A stretch of DNA of 63,984 bases. It comes from Candidatus Peregrinibacteria bacterium (lineage in GTDB: Bacteria > Patescibacteriota > Gracilibacteria > UBA1369 > JABINC01). The position numbers and the translations under genes are program-made. The stretch is taken from positions 1 through 63,984 of the forward strand of contig JAUYJN010000036.1 in the NCBI GenBank assembly GCA_030700255.1, in the 5' to 3' direction. Positions 39,723 to 49,444 of the stretch are shown here, piece by piece; within the stretch, counting starts at the first letter, position 1; every line of letters begins with the position of its first letter. The notes beneath the pieces are model-generated. The model saw only the letters and a list, made by a program, of their open reading frames with translations. It was not told where the DNA came from and did no database searches.

Positions 39723-41158
39723 AAAAACTAAGTAATATTCTAATTCTCGTGTCTCTAATACTTCTAAGTGTTATAACCATAAAACACTTCAGTCTTTCAA
39801 GTTATGTCACAAAATACTTCACACAAAACAATGAAACAAATGAAGTAGTTAAAACAAATACACCAAAAAAAATAAAAACAAAGATTTCATACAAAACACA
39901 TATAGAGAAAGGGGATTTACGCTTTCAAAATGGATACAATACATTAGCAATAACTGAATACACGCTGGCAAGCCAGCTTGAACCAAGTCTCCCGGAAGCA
40001 TATATAAAAATAGGGAAAGTACATTTCAGTGAAAAGAATTTTCAAAAAGCATTAGAAAATTTTCGTATAGCAAGCCAAATTGATATGGAAGATATAGAAG
40101 CAAAAATCCTTATTGGAATTGCTTATATAAACCTAAATGAATTTGATAAAGCAGATAAAATCTTAAACTCCGTAACCGGAGATGATGCGAGACTTTATTA
40201 TTATAGAGGGCTTCTGAACATACTTTACAAAAAATATGATGATGCAAAATACAATTTAGAAAAAGCCATAGAAGCAGACCAAGGGAACAATATAAAAGAA
40301 AATGCTCAGAAAATATTATCAGCCTTCGAAACTTTTGAAAAAAGCGAAGGAGCTCAAGAAACATATAGACGAACATTGCTATCAAAGGCACTAAGTGAAG
40401 TAAATGAGCACAACCTAACAATACAAGTAATATATGATGTATTGGAAGAAAATCCGGAATATAGGGACTCATGGATCATTCTAGGATATTCTTATTTGAA
40501 TTTAGAGAAATATTTCGATGCTATTTCAAGCTTTGAAAAGGCGCTTAAAATAGACCCAAGTAAGCCGGAGACCCTTTATTTCCTTGGATTGGTACAAAAA
40601 AAACAAGGCGAATACGGCAAAGCTATTAACAATTTAGAAGTTGCCATAAGAAATGGCTTTGAACCAAAAGCGACAGCCTTCAAAGAACTCGCAGAAAGCT
40701 ATTTAAAAAATGAAGAGTATGAGAAGTCTGTAGATTACTATGAAAAATTAATAATAATTGATCCATCCAATTTAGATGCTTTTACAAAAGCGATATGGAT
40801 ATATATTGATTTTATAGGAAACCCGGGCAAGGCCGAGGCTCTTGCGGAAAACGCCGTAAAAACACATCCGGAAGACGCTTTGAGTTATAATTTACTTGGC
40901 TGGACTAAAACAATACAAGGCGATATGGCAGGAGCGAAGGACAACCTGGATAAAGCTTTAGAAATAGATGAGAACCTAGCTGCAGCCTACCTAAACTTAG
41001 GAATTTGGTATGAGGCACAAGAAAACATAATCGAAGCAAAAGCAAATTATAAAAGAGCATATGAGCTGGAAAAAGGAACCGGTGTTGGAGAAAAAGCTCT
41101 AAACTTGTACAATGCAATTATAAAAAACGAAATATCATCTGACCAATCTCAATCATGA
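39719..41158 (+). CDS. Membrane-anchored TPR protein
   Basis: A 479-residue protein with an N-terminal transmembrane helix (MKKLSNILILVSLILLSVI), followed by about eleven tetratricopeptide-like repeats (for example LPEAYIKIGKVHFSEKNFQK and SKPETLYFLGLVQKKQGEYG). It overlaps ruvC by 4 bases (ATGA) and the prepilin peptidase gene starts inside its last codons (ATGA at 41155). TPRs make a protein-protein scaffold, most likely outside the membrane. Involvement in pili or secretion is only suggested by the prepilin peptidase neighbour. Confidence 0.85.
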   Translation: MKKLSNILILVSLILLSVITIKHFSLSSYVTKYFTQNNETNEVVKTNTPKKIKTKISYKTHIEKGDLRFQNGYNTLAITEYTLASQLEPSLPEAYIKIGKVHFSEKNFQKALENFRIASQIDMEDIEAKILIGIAYINLNEFDKADKILNSVTGDDARLYYYRGLLNILYKKYDDAKYNLEKAIEADQGNNIKENAQKILSAFETFEKSEGAQETYRRTLLSKALSEVNEHNLTIQVIYDVLEENPEYRDSWIILGYSYLNLEKYFDAISSFEKALKIDPSKPETLYFLGLVQKKQGEYGKAINNLEVAIRNGFEPKATAFKELAESYLKNEEYEKSVDYYEKLIIIDPSNLDAFTKAIWIYIDFIGNPGKAEALAENAVKTHPEDALSYNLLGWTKTIQGDMAGAKDNLDKALEIDENLAAAYLNLGIWYEAQENIIEAKANYKRAYELEKGTGVGEKALNLYNAIIKNEISSDQSQS

Positions 41159-41967
41159 CTCTACACACTTTTATGCCACTCATTATATTCATCTTTGGAA
41201 CCATGATCGGTAGTTTCATAAGTGTTTTAATTCACAGAATACATGAGAACAAACCGGGAATACTACTGGGACGCTCACAGTGCACACAATGTAAATACAA
41301 ACTAAGACCACTTGATCTAATTCCACTATTTTCTTATATATTCACAAGAGGGAAATGTCGTAGTTGCAAAAAATCAATCAGCTTAACCTACCCTGCTCTA
41401 GAACTCATGACCGGATTTACATTTTTGGCTCTATATTTATTCACTCCAAGTATTTTTGAACTACACGAAGTAACTTACAATACCGGATACCTACATACGG
41501 TATTATTTTATTACTTCACATTTACAGCTTTAATATTCACTTTTTTCTATGATTTAAAGTATTTGGAAATAAGCGACAGAATTTTACTACCACTAATAAT
41601 AATTGGAATAATTCTACCATTTACACCAAATTATTTTTTAGAGCCAAAAGACATGGCACTTGGGCTTCTGATTCCAATAGCATTTTTTGCATTCCAAATC
41701 ATAATCTCAAAGGGCAAATGGATCGGTGGAGGAGATCTTCGGATTGGAGCTGTGATGGGTGTTTTACTCGGATGGAAAGCTGTTTTACTGGCTTTATTCG
41801 TAGGATACTGCATAGGTGCAGTTATAAGTTTGCTCCTCCTAACTTCCAAAAAATTCACAAGAAAAAGTATGATACCATTCGGACCATTCCTAGTGATTGG
41901 AACATATATCGCATTTTTTTATGGAGAAGCTATAATCAAATGGTATTTGGAACTATTTTATATATAG
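41155..41967 (+). CDS. pilD: Type IV prepilin peptidase
   Basis: Cleaves, and perhaps N-methylates, type IV pilin-like proteins in the membrane. The 270 residues contain the PilD N-terminal domain (GTMIGSFISVLIHRI), a zinc-binding CxxC (QCTQCKYKL) and CRSCKK pair, and the A24 peptidase Asp in FYDLKYLEI and GGGDLRIG. About seven membrane segments follow. Overlap with the TPR gene suggests coupled translation. Confidence 0.92.
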   Translation: MTLHTFMPLIIFIFGTMIGSFISVLIHRIHENKPGILLGRSQCTQCKYKLRPLDLIPLFSYIFTRGKCRSCKKSISLTYPALELMTGFTFLALYLFTPSIFELHEVTYNTGYLHTVLFYYFTFTALIFTFFYDLKYLEISDRILLPLIIIGIILPFTPNYFLEPKDMALGLLIPIAFFAFQIIISKGKWIGGGDLRIGAVMGVLLGWKAVLLALFVGYCIGAVISLLLLTSKKFTRKSMIPFGPFLVIGTYIAFFYGEAIIKWYLELFYI

Positions 41968-42027
41968 ATTCTGAATTCGTTACTCCGTATACTCTGGTTA
42001 ATAACATTAATACTAATTGCACGACTA

Positions 42028-43101
42028 ATGAAAGCAGTAATACTGGCGGGAGGTTCGGGAAGTAGGCTTTGGCCGCTCTCTAGGGACAAAAGCCCAAAAC
42101 AATTGCACAAATTGATTTCAAACAAAACTATGCTTGAAGAAACAATCGACAGGTTGGATTTTTTGGAACCGGAGGATATATACATTGCTACAAACAAAAA
42201 ATATGAAGAAGAAGTTAAATCTCAAGCAAAAAGAATACCTGATGAAAATTTTATTATAGAGCCGGCAATGCGCGATACAGCCACATGTATAGGTTTCGCA
42301 GCTGCATACATAGCAAAAAATCATCCTCATGAAACAATGGCCGTAATATATTCAGATCAATATATTAAAGAGAAAAAAACGTTCCAAGAAAAATTACAAG
42401 TAGCCGACAAGATAGCGCGAAAAGAAGGAACTATAAATATAATAGAAGTAAAAGCCCTATATCCAAGCACGAGCTATGGTTATGTAATGATAGGAGAGGC
42501 TCTGGACCCGGTGGACGGACACGAAGTATACAGCTTTGAAAAATTCATCGAAAAACCTAATGTGGAGACAGCAAAAAAACTTGTCGAATCTTTTAAATAT
42601 ATGTGGAATACAGGTTTATACGTATGGAGGCTCGACACAATTATGGATGCTTATGCGGAATTCATGCCGGACACCTACAAAAGATTGATGAAAATGATGA
42701 AAAGCATAGAGGAGGATTGGGCTAAACCGGAAATAAAACAAGAATACGAAGCATGTAAGAAAATTTCGATAGATTATGGAATAATGGAAAAATTAAATAA
42801 GAAAAATGTTAGGATTATACCTGCATATTTAGGTTGGAGCGACATTGGCACATGGAAATCTCTATATGATGAATTAACCAAAAATCCGGAAGCAAATGTA
42901 CAAAAAGGTAAAACTCTAGTTGTTGACACGGAGAGTTCACTTATATACAACTATTCAAAAAAATTAGTGGCCGCCTTTGGGGTAAAGGATATAGTAGTTG
43001 TAGAAACTGATGACGCCTTGCTAATATGCGATAAAAATCGCACATCTGATCTCAAAGATTTACTCAAAGAACTCAGTAAAACAAATAAAGAACTTTTATA
43101 A
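42028..43101 (+). CDS. manC: Mannose-1-phosphate guanylyltransferase
   Basis: Makes GDP-mannose from mannose-1-phosphate and GTP. The 357 residues start MKAVILAGGSGSRLWPLSR and carry KSPKQLHKL, EPAMRDTATCIGFA, IYSDQYI (the VxxxDH-like motif has Tyr/Gln here) and FIEKPN. The C-terminal cupin domain of bifunctional ManC is missing and is encoded by the next gene, which begins on the last base of this stop codon. The single nucleotidyltransferase domain therefore matches the monofunctional type. Confidence 0.9.
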   Translation: MKAVILAGGSGSRLWPLSRDKSPKQLHKLISNKTMLEETIDRLDFLEPEDIYIATNKKYEEEVKSQAKRIPDENFIIEPAMRDTATCIGFAAAYIAKNHPHETMAVIYSDQYIKEKKTFQEKLQVADKIARKEGTINIIEVKALYPSTSYGYVMIGEALDPVDGHEVYSFEKFIEKPNVETAKKLVESFKYMWNTGLYVWRLDTIMDAYAEFMPDTYKRLMKMMKSIEEDWAKPEIKQEYEACKKISIDYGIMEKLNKKNVRIIPAYLGWSDIGTWKSLYDELTKNPEANVQKGKTLVVDTESSLIYNYSKKLVAAFGVKDIVVVETDDALLICDKNRTSDLKDLLKELSKTNKELL

Positions 43102-43499
43102 TGGAAGAAATTAAAATCAAACTAAAACCATGGGGCCGCGAGATATGGTTCGCACACACTGATAACTACGCAGGAAAAATACTTGAAGTTAATAAAGGTT
43201 GCCGACTATCTTTGCAGTATCATGAGCATAAAACAGAAACCCAATATGTATATAGTGGTAAAGTGAAATTTACATTCGGAAAGGATGAGCGGAATTTGCA
43301 AGAGATAATTTTAAATCCTGGTGACAAATTCGACATCACTCCATATACTATCCACCGCGTTGAGGCCATAGAGGACAGTGAGATCTTCGAAGTATCAACT
43401 CCGGAGCTGACAGATGTAGTCAAACTACACGATGATTATGGAAGGTCAGGCAAAGGAAATGATGAAACTCTCGACGAAGAATTATCAAAAAAAACATAA
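43101..43499 (+). CDS. Stand-alone mannose-6-phosphate isomerase-type cupin
   Basis: A 132-residue cupin of the type II phosphomannose isomerase family (the C-terminal domain of bifunctional ManC/AlgA). Motifs are KPWGREIWFA, GKILEVNKGCRLSLQYHEHKTE (metal His), and NPGDKFDITPYTIHRVEA. It overlaps the manC gene by one base (TAATG), so the two are expressed as one unit and can replace the fused enzyme. Confidence 0.88.
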   Translation: MEEIKIKLKPWGREIWFAHTDNYAGKILEVNKGCRLSLQYHEHKTETQYVYSGKVKFTFGKDERNLQEIILNPGDKFDITPYTIHRVEAIEDSEIFEVSTPELTDVVKLHDDYGRSGKGNDETLDEELSKKT

Positions 43500-43513
43500 T
43501 TTAATTTAATAAA

Positions 43514-46500
43514 ATGAAGAAAATAGTTACCAGAAGACTGCTACCCATCCTATTAATGGCTGCTTTACTTGGATTCTTGGACATGCCACAAGTCAACCAG
43601 AACAAAATAATACCAGGCTTAAATCTTAGCCAAAAAATACATCTTGGACTCGATCTTCAAGGTGGAACTCAATTGGACTACAAGATTGACCTAAGAAAGG
43701 TTGAAGTCGCAGATCAAGCTGCAATAATAGAAGGTATTACAGAAGTAATCAACAAACGTGTTAATAACCTGGGAGTATCAGAACCAAACATATATACTTC
43801 ACAAATAGCTGACGAACATCATATAGTCGTAGAACTTGCCGGTATCAAAGATATTGATGAGGCAAAAAGATTAGTCGGAAAAACAATCCAATTAGAGTTC
43901 AAAGAGAGGCAAGAACGATTAGCTAGTGATGAAAAAGAAAAAATACGAAATTATGCTAATAGCGCATTAGAAAAAATAAAAGAAAATGACAATTTCACCC
44001 TAGTTGGGAACGAGGAAATGCAGGCATTCCCAGGGAAAACGTCGTTTTATGATGGCAAAGAATTCATATCTGAAGAAACTCTAGGTAATGAAGATCTGAA
44101 AAATGTACTTAGTAAGTTAAAAAATGGTGAACTCTACAATGGTCTTCTGGAAATAAGTGAAGGGTTTACCGAAACAGGTCAAGATAAAACCGGTATCTAT
44201 ATAATAAAAAGACTGGATGCGGCAGAGGAAGAGGTGCAGAAAACAACAGAAAAACAAACGACTGTAAGTCATATAGTCGTTTCATATACCGGTGCCAAAG
44301 GTGCTAGTGGTACAGTTACACGAAGTCAAGATGAGGCACTGGAAAGAATCAAAGAAGTACAACAAAAATTACAAAATAGCGGTGATTTTGAAGCCTTAGC
44401 AAAAGAATACTCTGATGAACCTGCTGCAAAATCTACAGGTGGTAAATTGATCGAACCGGTGAAGACTTTGAAAGATGGAGAAGCACCTTATTATGATCCT
44501 ACTTTTACAGCAGCGGCACTTACACTTAAAGTAAATCAATTATCAGACGTTGTAGAGACTCCATTCGGTTACCACCTTATAAGGGCAAACGATACAGAGG
44601 AAGCAAGCACAAAAACCGTTATTGAAAAATCATATAAATTCCAAACGTTATTTTATTCAACCGTTCCTGATGGATGGAGAGAGACCGGATTAACCGGAGA
44701 ACATTTTGTAAGAGCAAGCGTGGTAGCTGATCAATTCAATAACGCTTTAGTATCTATCAAATTCAATGATGAAGGTAAAAAATTATTTGGAGAAATTACA
44801 GGAAGAAATGTAGGTAAGCCTATAGCAATCTTTGTAGGTGGAGAATTAATATCAGCACCTAACGTAAATGAAAAAATCCTTGGCGGAGACGCTCAAATCA
44901 CAGGAAATTTCACATATGAAGAGGCCTCTACACTAGCTCGAGACTTAAACACCGGAGCTATCCCTGCCCCAATCATCTTATCAGGGCAGTATTCTATCGG
45001 GGCATCTCTTGGTGCTGACGCCCTCGCTAAAAGTATATATGCAGGTATCCTTGGCTTAATCATCCTCGCTATGTACATGATGCTTTATTACAGGCTAAGT
45101 GGCCTTATAGCGAACCTAGCACTCCTTATATATGCGATCCTTCTGTTCTTCCTTATAAAGATAGCGATTCCTATGACCTTAAGTTTCATTATTGCACTTG
45201 TCATATATTCAGGACTCATATCGATGATTCTAAAAAATGAAGACTCCGGAGGTGAGAAATTAATATCATTTCTGGTTGCCTCATTCGTGTTCTTCTTCTT
45301 AATATTCCTACTCAGCTCACCAATAGTATTGACTCTAGCGGGTATTGCAGGGGTTATACTTTCTATAGGTATGGCTGTAGACGCTAACGTACTTATTTTT
45401 GAACGTATCAAAGAAGAAGTAAATATCGGCAAACCTATGAAAGCTGCAATCGAGATTGGATTTGAGAGAGCTTGGAGCTCTATCCGTGATTCAAACTATT
45501 CCTCATTAATCACATGTTCAATTCTACTTTATTTCGGAACTTCTATTATCAAAGGTTTCGCAATCAATCTTGCCGCAGGTATATTGGTCTCTATGTTCAC
45601 AGCTATAACAATCACACGTGCTTTCTTCGATGTAATGGCATCGACAGAAAAAGGTCGAAAATGGCTTGAATTTGGATTGAAGAGAAAGAAAGAAAAAAGA
45701 CACTTTGAAATAATTAAGAATTCTAAAGTTTGGTTTAGCATCTCCGGAGCCCTTATAGGGATAAGTATAATCGCAACCCTAGCATTTGGATTCAACCTGG
45801 GAATAGATTTTACAGGTGGAGCGATGATGGAAATCAAAACAGCATCTCCGGCGACTAGTGAAGAGATAGCCACAATATTCGCAAACACTCATTCAGAACT
45901 AGCTGAACAGAATCAAGAAATAGTTGATTTTAGCTCACCTTTAATACTACCAAGCGAAGACGGAAGTTTCATTATCAGAACAAAAGACATAACAAATGAA
46001 CAACATGATTTGCTACTTGCAAAATTAAGTGAGAAATTCGGACAAGTAGAAGAGCCTCGCTTTACAGTAGTTGGACCAACTCTTGGTAGCTCACTAAAGA
46101 AAAAAGCTTTAATTGCATTATTTATTACTGCAATCATGATTGTGCTTTATATAGCTTTCGCCTTCAGGAAAATACCAAAAGAGATATCTCCATGGAAATT
46201 TGGTTTCTGCGCGATCCTTGCATTAGCACATGATGTTATCATAACAGTTGGGGTATTTGTACTGCTTGGTCATTTCTTAAATGTAGAAATGGACGCTCTA
46301 TTTGTTACCGCCCTACTCACAATTATGGGATTCTCTGTACATGACACTATAGTTGTCTTCGACAGAATACGTGAGAATTTATTCATAATGAAAAGGAATA
46401 CAGAGTTTGACACCGTTACAAATACAGCTTTGAATGAAACTATGGCGCGCAGCTTAAACACATCTATTTCAACTTTATTTACAATTGCGGCACTATTTTT

Positions 46501-46624
46501 ATTCGGAGCAGAGAGTGTAAAATACTTCGTATTCGCACTACTTATGGGAGTGATTGTAGGGACGTATTCATCTATATTTACAGCTTCACCTATCTTGTGT
46601 GCGTGGCGCAGATTAAATAAATAA
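43514..46624 (+). CDS. secDF: SecD-SecF fusion with an inserted parvulin-type prolyl isomerase domain
   Basis: Protein translocation accessory membrane protein, 1036 residues, joining SecD and SecF. SecD features: TM1 then LGLDLQGGTQLDY, P1 domain, GKPIAIFVGGELISAPNVNEKI, GAIPAPI, TM2-6 and GMAVDANVLIFERIKEE. SecF begins near residue 735 (GIDFTGGAMMEI) and carries VGPTLGSSL and DTIVVFDRIREN. Inside the SecD P1 domain, residues about 249-359 form a PpiC/parvulin domain (SHIVVSY, DFEALAKEYSDEPAA, GGKLIEP, VVETPFGYHLIRA). Residues about 136-235 may be a second, degenerate one. An extra membrane hairpin sits at about 556-603. The isomerase would act on substrates as they exit. No gene between it and the SLH gene. 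Confidence 0.9.
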   Translation: MKKIVTRRLLPILLMAALLGFLDMPQVNQNKIIPGLNLSQKIHLGLDLQGGTQLDYKIDLRKVEVADQAAIIEGITEVINKRVNNLGVSEPNIYTSQIADEHHIVVELAGIKDIDEAKRLVGKTIQLEFKERQERLASDEKEKIRNYANSALEKIKENDNFTLVGNEEMQAFPGKTSFYDGKEFISEETLGNEDLKNVLSKLKNGELYNGLLEISEGFTETGQDKTGIYIIKRLDAAEEEVQKTTEKQTTVSHIVVSYTGAKGASGTVTRSQDEALERIKEVQQKLQNSGDFEALAKEYSDEPAAKSTGGKLIEPVKTLKDGEAPYYDPTFTAAALTLKVNQLSDVVETPFGYHLIRANDTEEASTKTVIEKSYKFQTLFYSTVPDGWRETGLTGEHFVRASVVADQFNNALVSIKFNDEGKKLFGEITGRNVGKPIAIFVGGELISAPNVNEKILGGDAQITGNFTYEEASTLARDLNTGAIPAPIILSGQYSIGASLGADALAKSIYAGILGLIILAMYMMLYYRLSGLIANLALLIYAILLFFLIKIAIPMTLSFIIALVIYSGLISMILKNEDSGGEKLISFLVASFVFFFLIFLLSSPIVLTLAGIAGVILSIGMAVDANVLIFERIKEEVNIGKPMKAAIEIGFERAWSSIRDSNYSSLITCSILLYFGTSIIKGFAINLAAGILVSMFTAITITRAFFDVMASTEKGRKWLEFGLKRKKEKRHFEIIKNSKVWFSISGALIGISIIATLAFGFNLGIDFTGGAMMEIKTASPATSEEIATIFANTHSELAEQNQEIVDFSSPLILPSEDGSFIIRTKDITNEQHDLLLAKLSEKFGQVEEPRFTVVGPTLGSSLKKKALIALFITAIMIVLYIAFAFRKIPKEISPWKFGFCAILALAHDVIITVGVFVLLGHFLNVEMDALFVTALLTIMGFSVHDTIVVFDRIRENLFIMKRNTEFDTVTNTALNETMARSLNTSISTLFTIAALFLFGAESVKYFVFALLMGVIVGTYSSIFTASPILCAWRRLNK

Positions 46625-46644
46625 TGAAAACCTCACCTAAAAGC

Positions 46645-46673
46645 TTGACAGTGGGATGTGATTGTACTAGAAT
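46645..46673 (+). promoter_or_regulatory. Strong promoter of the SLH beta-helix protein gene
   Basis: A consensus TTGACA -35 box (46645-46650), 17 bases of spacer and a TAGAAT -10 box (46668-46673), the best promoter seen in this window. Transcription would start near 46680, with about 35 bases of leader before the ATG at 46715. A strong promoter plus the terminator at 49396 suits an abundant S-layer-like protein. Confidence 0.8.
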
Positions 46674-46714
46674 CACGTCTTATTTAGCAAAATTATAAAT
46701 TTAATTCAAATAAC

Positions 46715-49354
46715 ATGAAAAGCACTATGTTTAAAAACCTTTGTCGAGTTGGTCTAACGACCCTACTCTTTACGGTCTTTGCGGGAACTAGTTTCGCAGG
46801 GACACTACATGTGAATTCTACCTCGAACGATGTAAGCTATCCAGATTCTTTCAATGATGAGCTTACTCTTAGAGAAGCTATTCAACTTGTAAATGGAACA
46901 GCTTCAGTAAATTCTCTTACTGGCATGGAATGTGGGCAGCTTTTTAATGACGATGGTGTGCCTGCTCAAATGCCAGTTGCCGGATGTATATTACATGGAG
47001 GCGAAACTATTGGGGATGGTAACGATACGATCGTTTTTGATTTCACTGTTCCAACTATAATACAGCCAAGTAGTTTGTTGCCGGTAATCACTGCTGATGG
47101 CACTACTATCCATGGTGGAAACTTCTTTACATTAGATGGTAGTTTACTTACTTTGCCAGGTGCATACGGACTTAAATTTGACCAAGTAAATGGCGGACTG
47201 GTAACCGGTATTACTTTTCAAAACTTCACAACTCCGGATGCCGCAGGTCTAAACCTATATCAAGCTGATAACTTCCAAGTTGGAGATTTCAATACAAATG
47301 ATTTAAACCTTTATAACCATTTTTGGAATAATACATATGGTATTTATGGGAATAGAATAGAAAATTCTATTTTCAAAAACAATTACATTGGAAACAATGG
47401 ATACATAAGTACTGGCAATGAATATGGTATGTACCTTCAAGATGCTAACAATACTACAATTGGTGGAGAGGGCGAAGGTGATGCTAATTACATAGGTGGT
47501 AATAACTCTGCTGACCTTATATTAAGTGACTCAGATGACAATCTAGTTCAAGGTAATTACATTAATGCAATGCCAAGCAATACATCTTTTGGATTCTCTA
47601 TCCACAACGATGGACTAATACTTACCAACGGATCAAATAACAATGATGTTCAAAATAACTTTTTTGCAGGATTAAATGTTGCCGCAATAACAGTAGATGG
47701 AGCAGCAAGTTTCGGAAATAGCATACGATTCAATCAGATTGCTAGTTTACTTAGTGGAGCAAAAGGTATCAACTTAATAGATGGTAACAATGGTGTGATG
47801 ACTCCGATCCTTGCATACCCAACTACACACAATGCAGTATTCGGTTCAGTTTCTGCACCGGATGGTTCACTTGTTGATATATATGTTGCAAATAACGAAG
47901 ATGAAACTGCTAATTCAACTCCATTCCCAGTCGCAACAGTGACTGTAACCGGAGGAGAATTCCAACTTACAAATTTCGTATTAAGCCCATTACTTAAGTA
48001 CGTAACAGCTACAGTAACAACTACTGCCGATGGTACTTCTGAAATCGGTTCTTACCTTAATGATACAGATGGTGATGGTGTTACAGATGAGCGTGAAGAT
48101 GTATGGTGGGTACTTGAAACAGAATTCGATCCTGATGCCGATGGACTTGATTACTGGGAAGACGTTGATGCGGATGGCGACGGTATAAATGACGGTGACG
48201 AAGATTTAAACGGAGATGCGGTACTTGATGAAGGAGAATCTAGTCCGGTTGATTACTGTGACCCTGATAACACACTTCCCGGTTGTTCAAATGAAGACAC
48301 AACGACAGATACAGATGGTGATGGTGTTCCAGATGCAACTGATAACTGTCCTGATATTTTAAACGCTGATCAGCTAGATACAGATGGTGATGGCGTTGGT
48401 GATGCTTGTGATGATGATGATGATGAACCGATAGTGGACTCTGATCTTGATGGAGTCGCTGACTCTGTGGACAACTGTCCTGCGATCGCCAATCCTTCCC
48501 AACTTGATACAGATGGTGATGGTCTTGGTGATCCATGTGACCCAAGTCCAACTGAGGCTGACTTAGATCATGATGGAATACTTGACGGTATAGACAACTG
48601 TATAACAGAACCAAATACAAATCAGTTAGATGAAAATAATAATGGAGTTGGAGACGCGTGTGAAACAATAGCATCGCCATTCATTAGTAGTGGTGGTGGT
48701 AACAGTTCAAGTGGTGGTGGTGGGTTTACTCTACCTCCAAGTAATGGATATATTCCACTTATGGCTAGAGGAGATGCTCCGGTTCTAGCAAGTGATGAGC
48801 CGGTACGTGAGACGGAGAGATGTACACTTACTGACATCTACAATCACTGGTCAAAAACTTACGTTAATGAACTATGTGAACTGGGAATAGTTAGTGGATA
48901 TGGACGGTCTAGAGTATTTGGACCAAACAATGCTGTAACTAGAGCAGAGTTTGTGAAAATGTTACTAGGTGCTATGAATGAAGAAATTATGAATGCTAAT
49001 CGCAGCCCGTTCACAGATGTAGAGTCAAGAGAATGGTATGGAGATTACTTATATACTGCAAAAGAGCTTGGTATCGTTGATGGATATCTAGATGGATCAT
49101 TCAAACCAAATAACGAAGTATCTCGTGCAGAAGCTGTGAAAATGGTTCTAAGCGCAATGGGTGAGAATCCATCACGAGTTAATGCTAGCTCATTCACCGA
49201 CGTACCTGCTTCACATTGGGGTATGCGTTGGATAGAAATAGCAAGAGATATGAATATCGTTTCCGGTAAAAACTACTACACATTTGCACCAAATGAGTCT
49301 ATGACTCGTGGTGAAGCAGCTAAGGTAATAGTAGAAGGACTACTTGCTGATTAA
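46715..49354 (+). CDS. S-layer-type protein: CSLREA/beta-helix, TSP3 repeats, three C-terminal SLH domains
   Basis: An 879-residue surface protein. The signal peptide ends near residue 28 (FAGTSFA). A CSLREA-like start (DELTLREAIQLVNG) is followed by a right-handed parallel beta-helix region (repeated N/G-rich turns such as NNYIGNNG and NNTTIGGEG). Calcium-binding TSP3 repeats follow (residues about 450-640, [16 protein letters not shown]), a Ser/Gly-rich linker and three SLH domains (about 700-879: VTRAEFVKMLLGAM, VSRAEAVKMVLSAM, MTRGEAAKVIVEGL). It has its own strong promoter and a good terminator, so it is a likely main S-layer component. Confidence 0.9.
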   Translation: MKSTMFKNLCRVGLTTLLFTVFAGTSFAGTLHVNSTSNDVSYPDSFNDELTLREAIQLVNGTASVNSLTGMECGQLFNDDGVPAQMPVAGCILHGGETIGDGNDTIVFDFTVPTIIQPSSLLPVITADGTTIHGGNFFTLDGSLLTLPGAYGLKFDQVNGGLVTGITFQNFTTPDAAGLNLYQADNFQVGDFNTNDLNLYNHFWNNTYGIYGNRIENSIFKNNYIGNNGYISTGNEYGMYLQDANNTTIGGEGEGDANYIGGNNSADLILSDSDDNLVQGNYINAMPSNTSFGFSIHNDGLILTNGSNNNDVQNNFFAGLNVAAITVDGAASFGNSIRFNQIASLLSGAKGINLIDGNNGVMTPILAYPTTHNAVFGSVSAPDGSLVDIYVANNEDETANSTPFPVATVTVTGGEFQLTNFVLSPLLKYVTATVTTTADGTSEIGSYLNDTDGDGVTDEREDVWWVLETEFDPDADGLDYWEDVDADGDGINDGDEDLNGDAVLDEGESSPVDYCDPDNTLPGCSNEDTTTDTDGDGVPDATDNCPDILNADQLDTDGDGVGDACDDDDDEPIVDSDLDGVADSVDNCPAIANPSQLDTDGDGLGDPCDPSPTEADLDHDGILDGIDNCITEPNTNQLDENNNGVGDACETIASPFISSGGGNSSSGGGGFTLPPSNGYIPLMARGDAPVLASDEPVRETERCTLTDIYNHWSKTYVNELCELGIVSGYGRSRVFGPNNAVTRAEFVKMLLGAMNEEIMNANRSPFTDVESREWYGDYLYTAKELGIVDGYLDGSFKPNNEVSRAEAVKMVLSAMGENPSRVNASSFTDVPASHWGMRWIEIARDMNIVSGKNYYTFAPNESMTRGEAAKVIVEGLLAD

Positions 49355-49395
49355 ATAGACCAAGAAACAAGAGAAAAGATTTCAAAATAAATAGA

Positions 49396-49436
49396 AGAGA
49401 GGGTATGCTACGCATAGCATTACCCTCTCTTTTTTT
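49396..49436 (+). terminator. Intrinsic terminator after the SLH protein gene
   Basis: A GC-containing stem whose arms (AGAGAGGGTATGCTA and TAGCATTACCCTCTCT) pair with a single bulge around a CGCA loop, then a run of T up to about 49436. It lies 41 bases after the SLH stop and only 8 bases before the priA ATG. Confidence 0.88.
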
Positions 49437-49444
49437 GTACAAAT

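Noticed and set aside
46624..46698. 24-codon frame overlapping the promoter of the SLH beta-helix gene
   Set aside because: It covers the -35 and -10 boxes and shows no coding signal.
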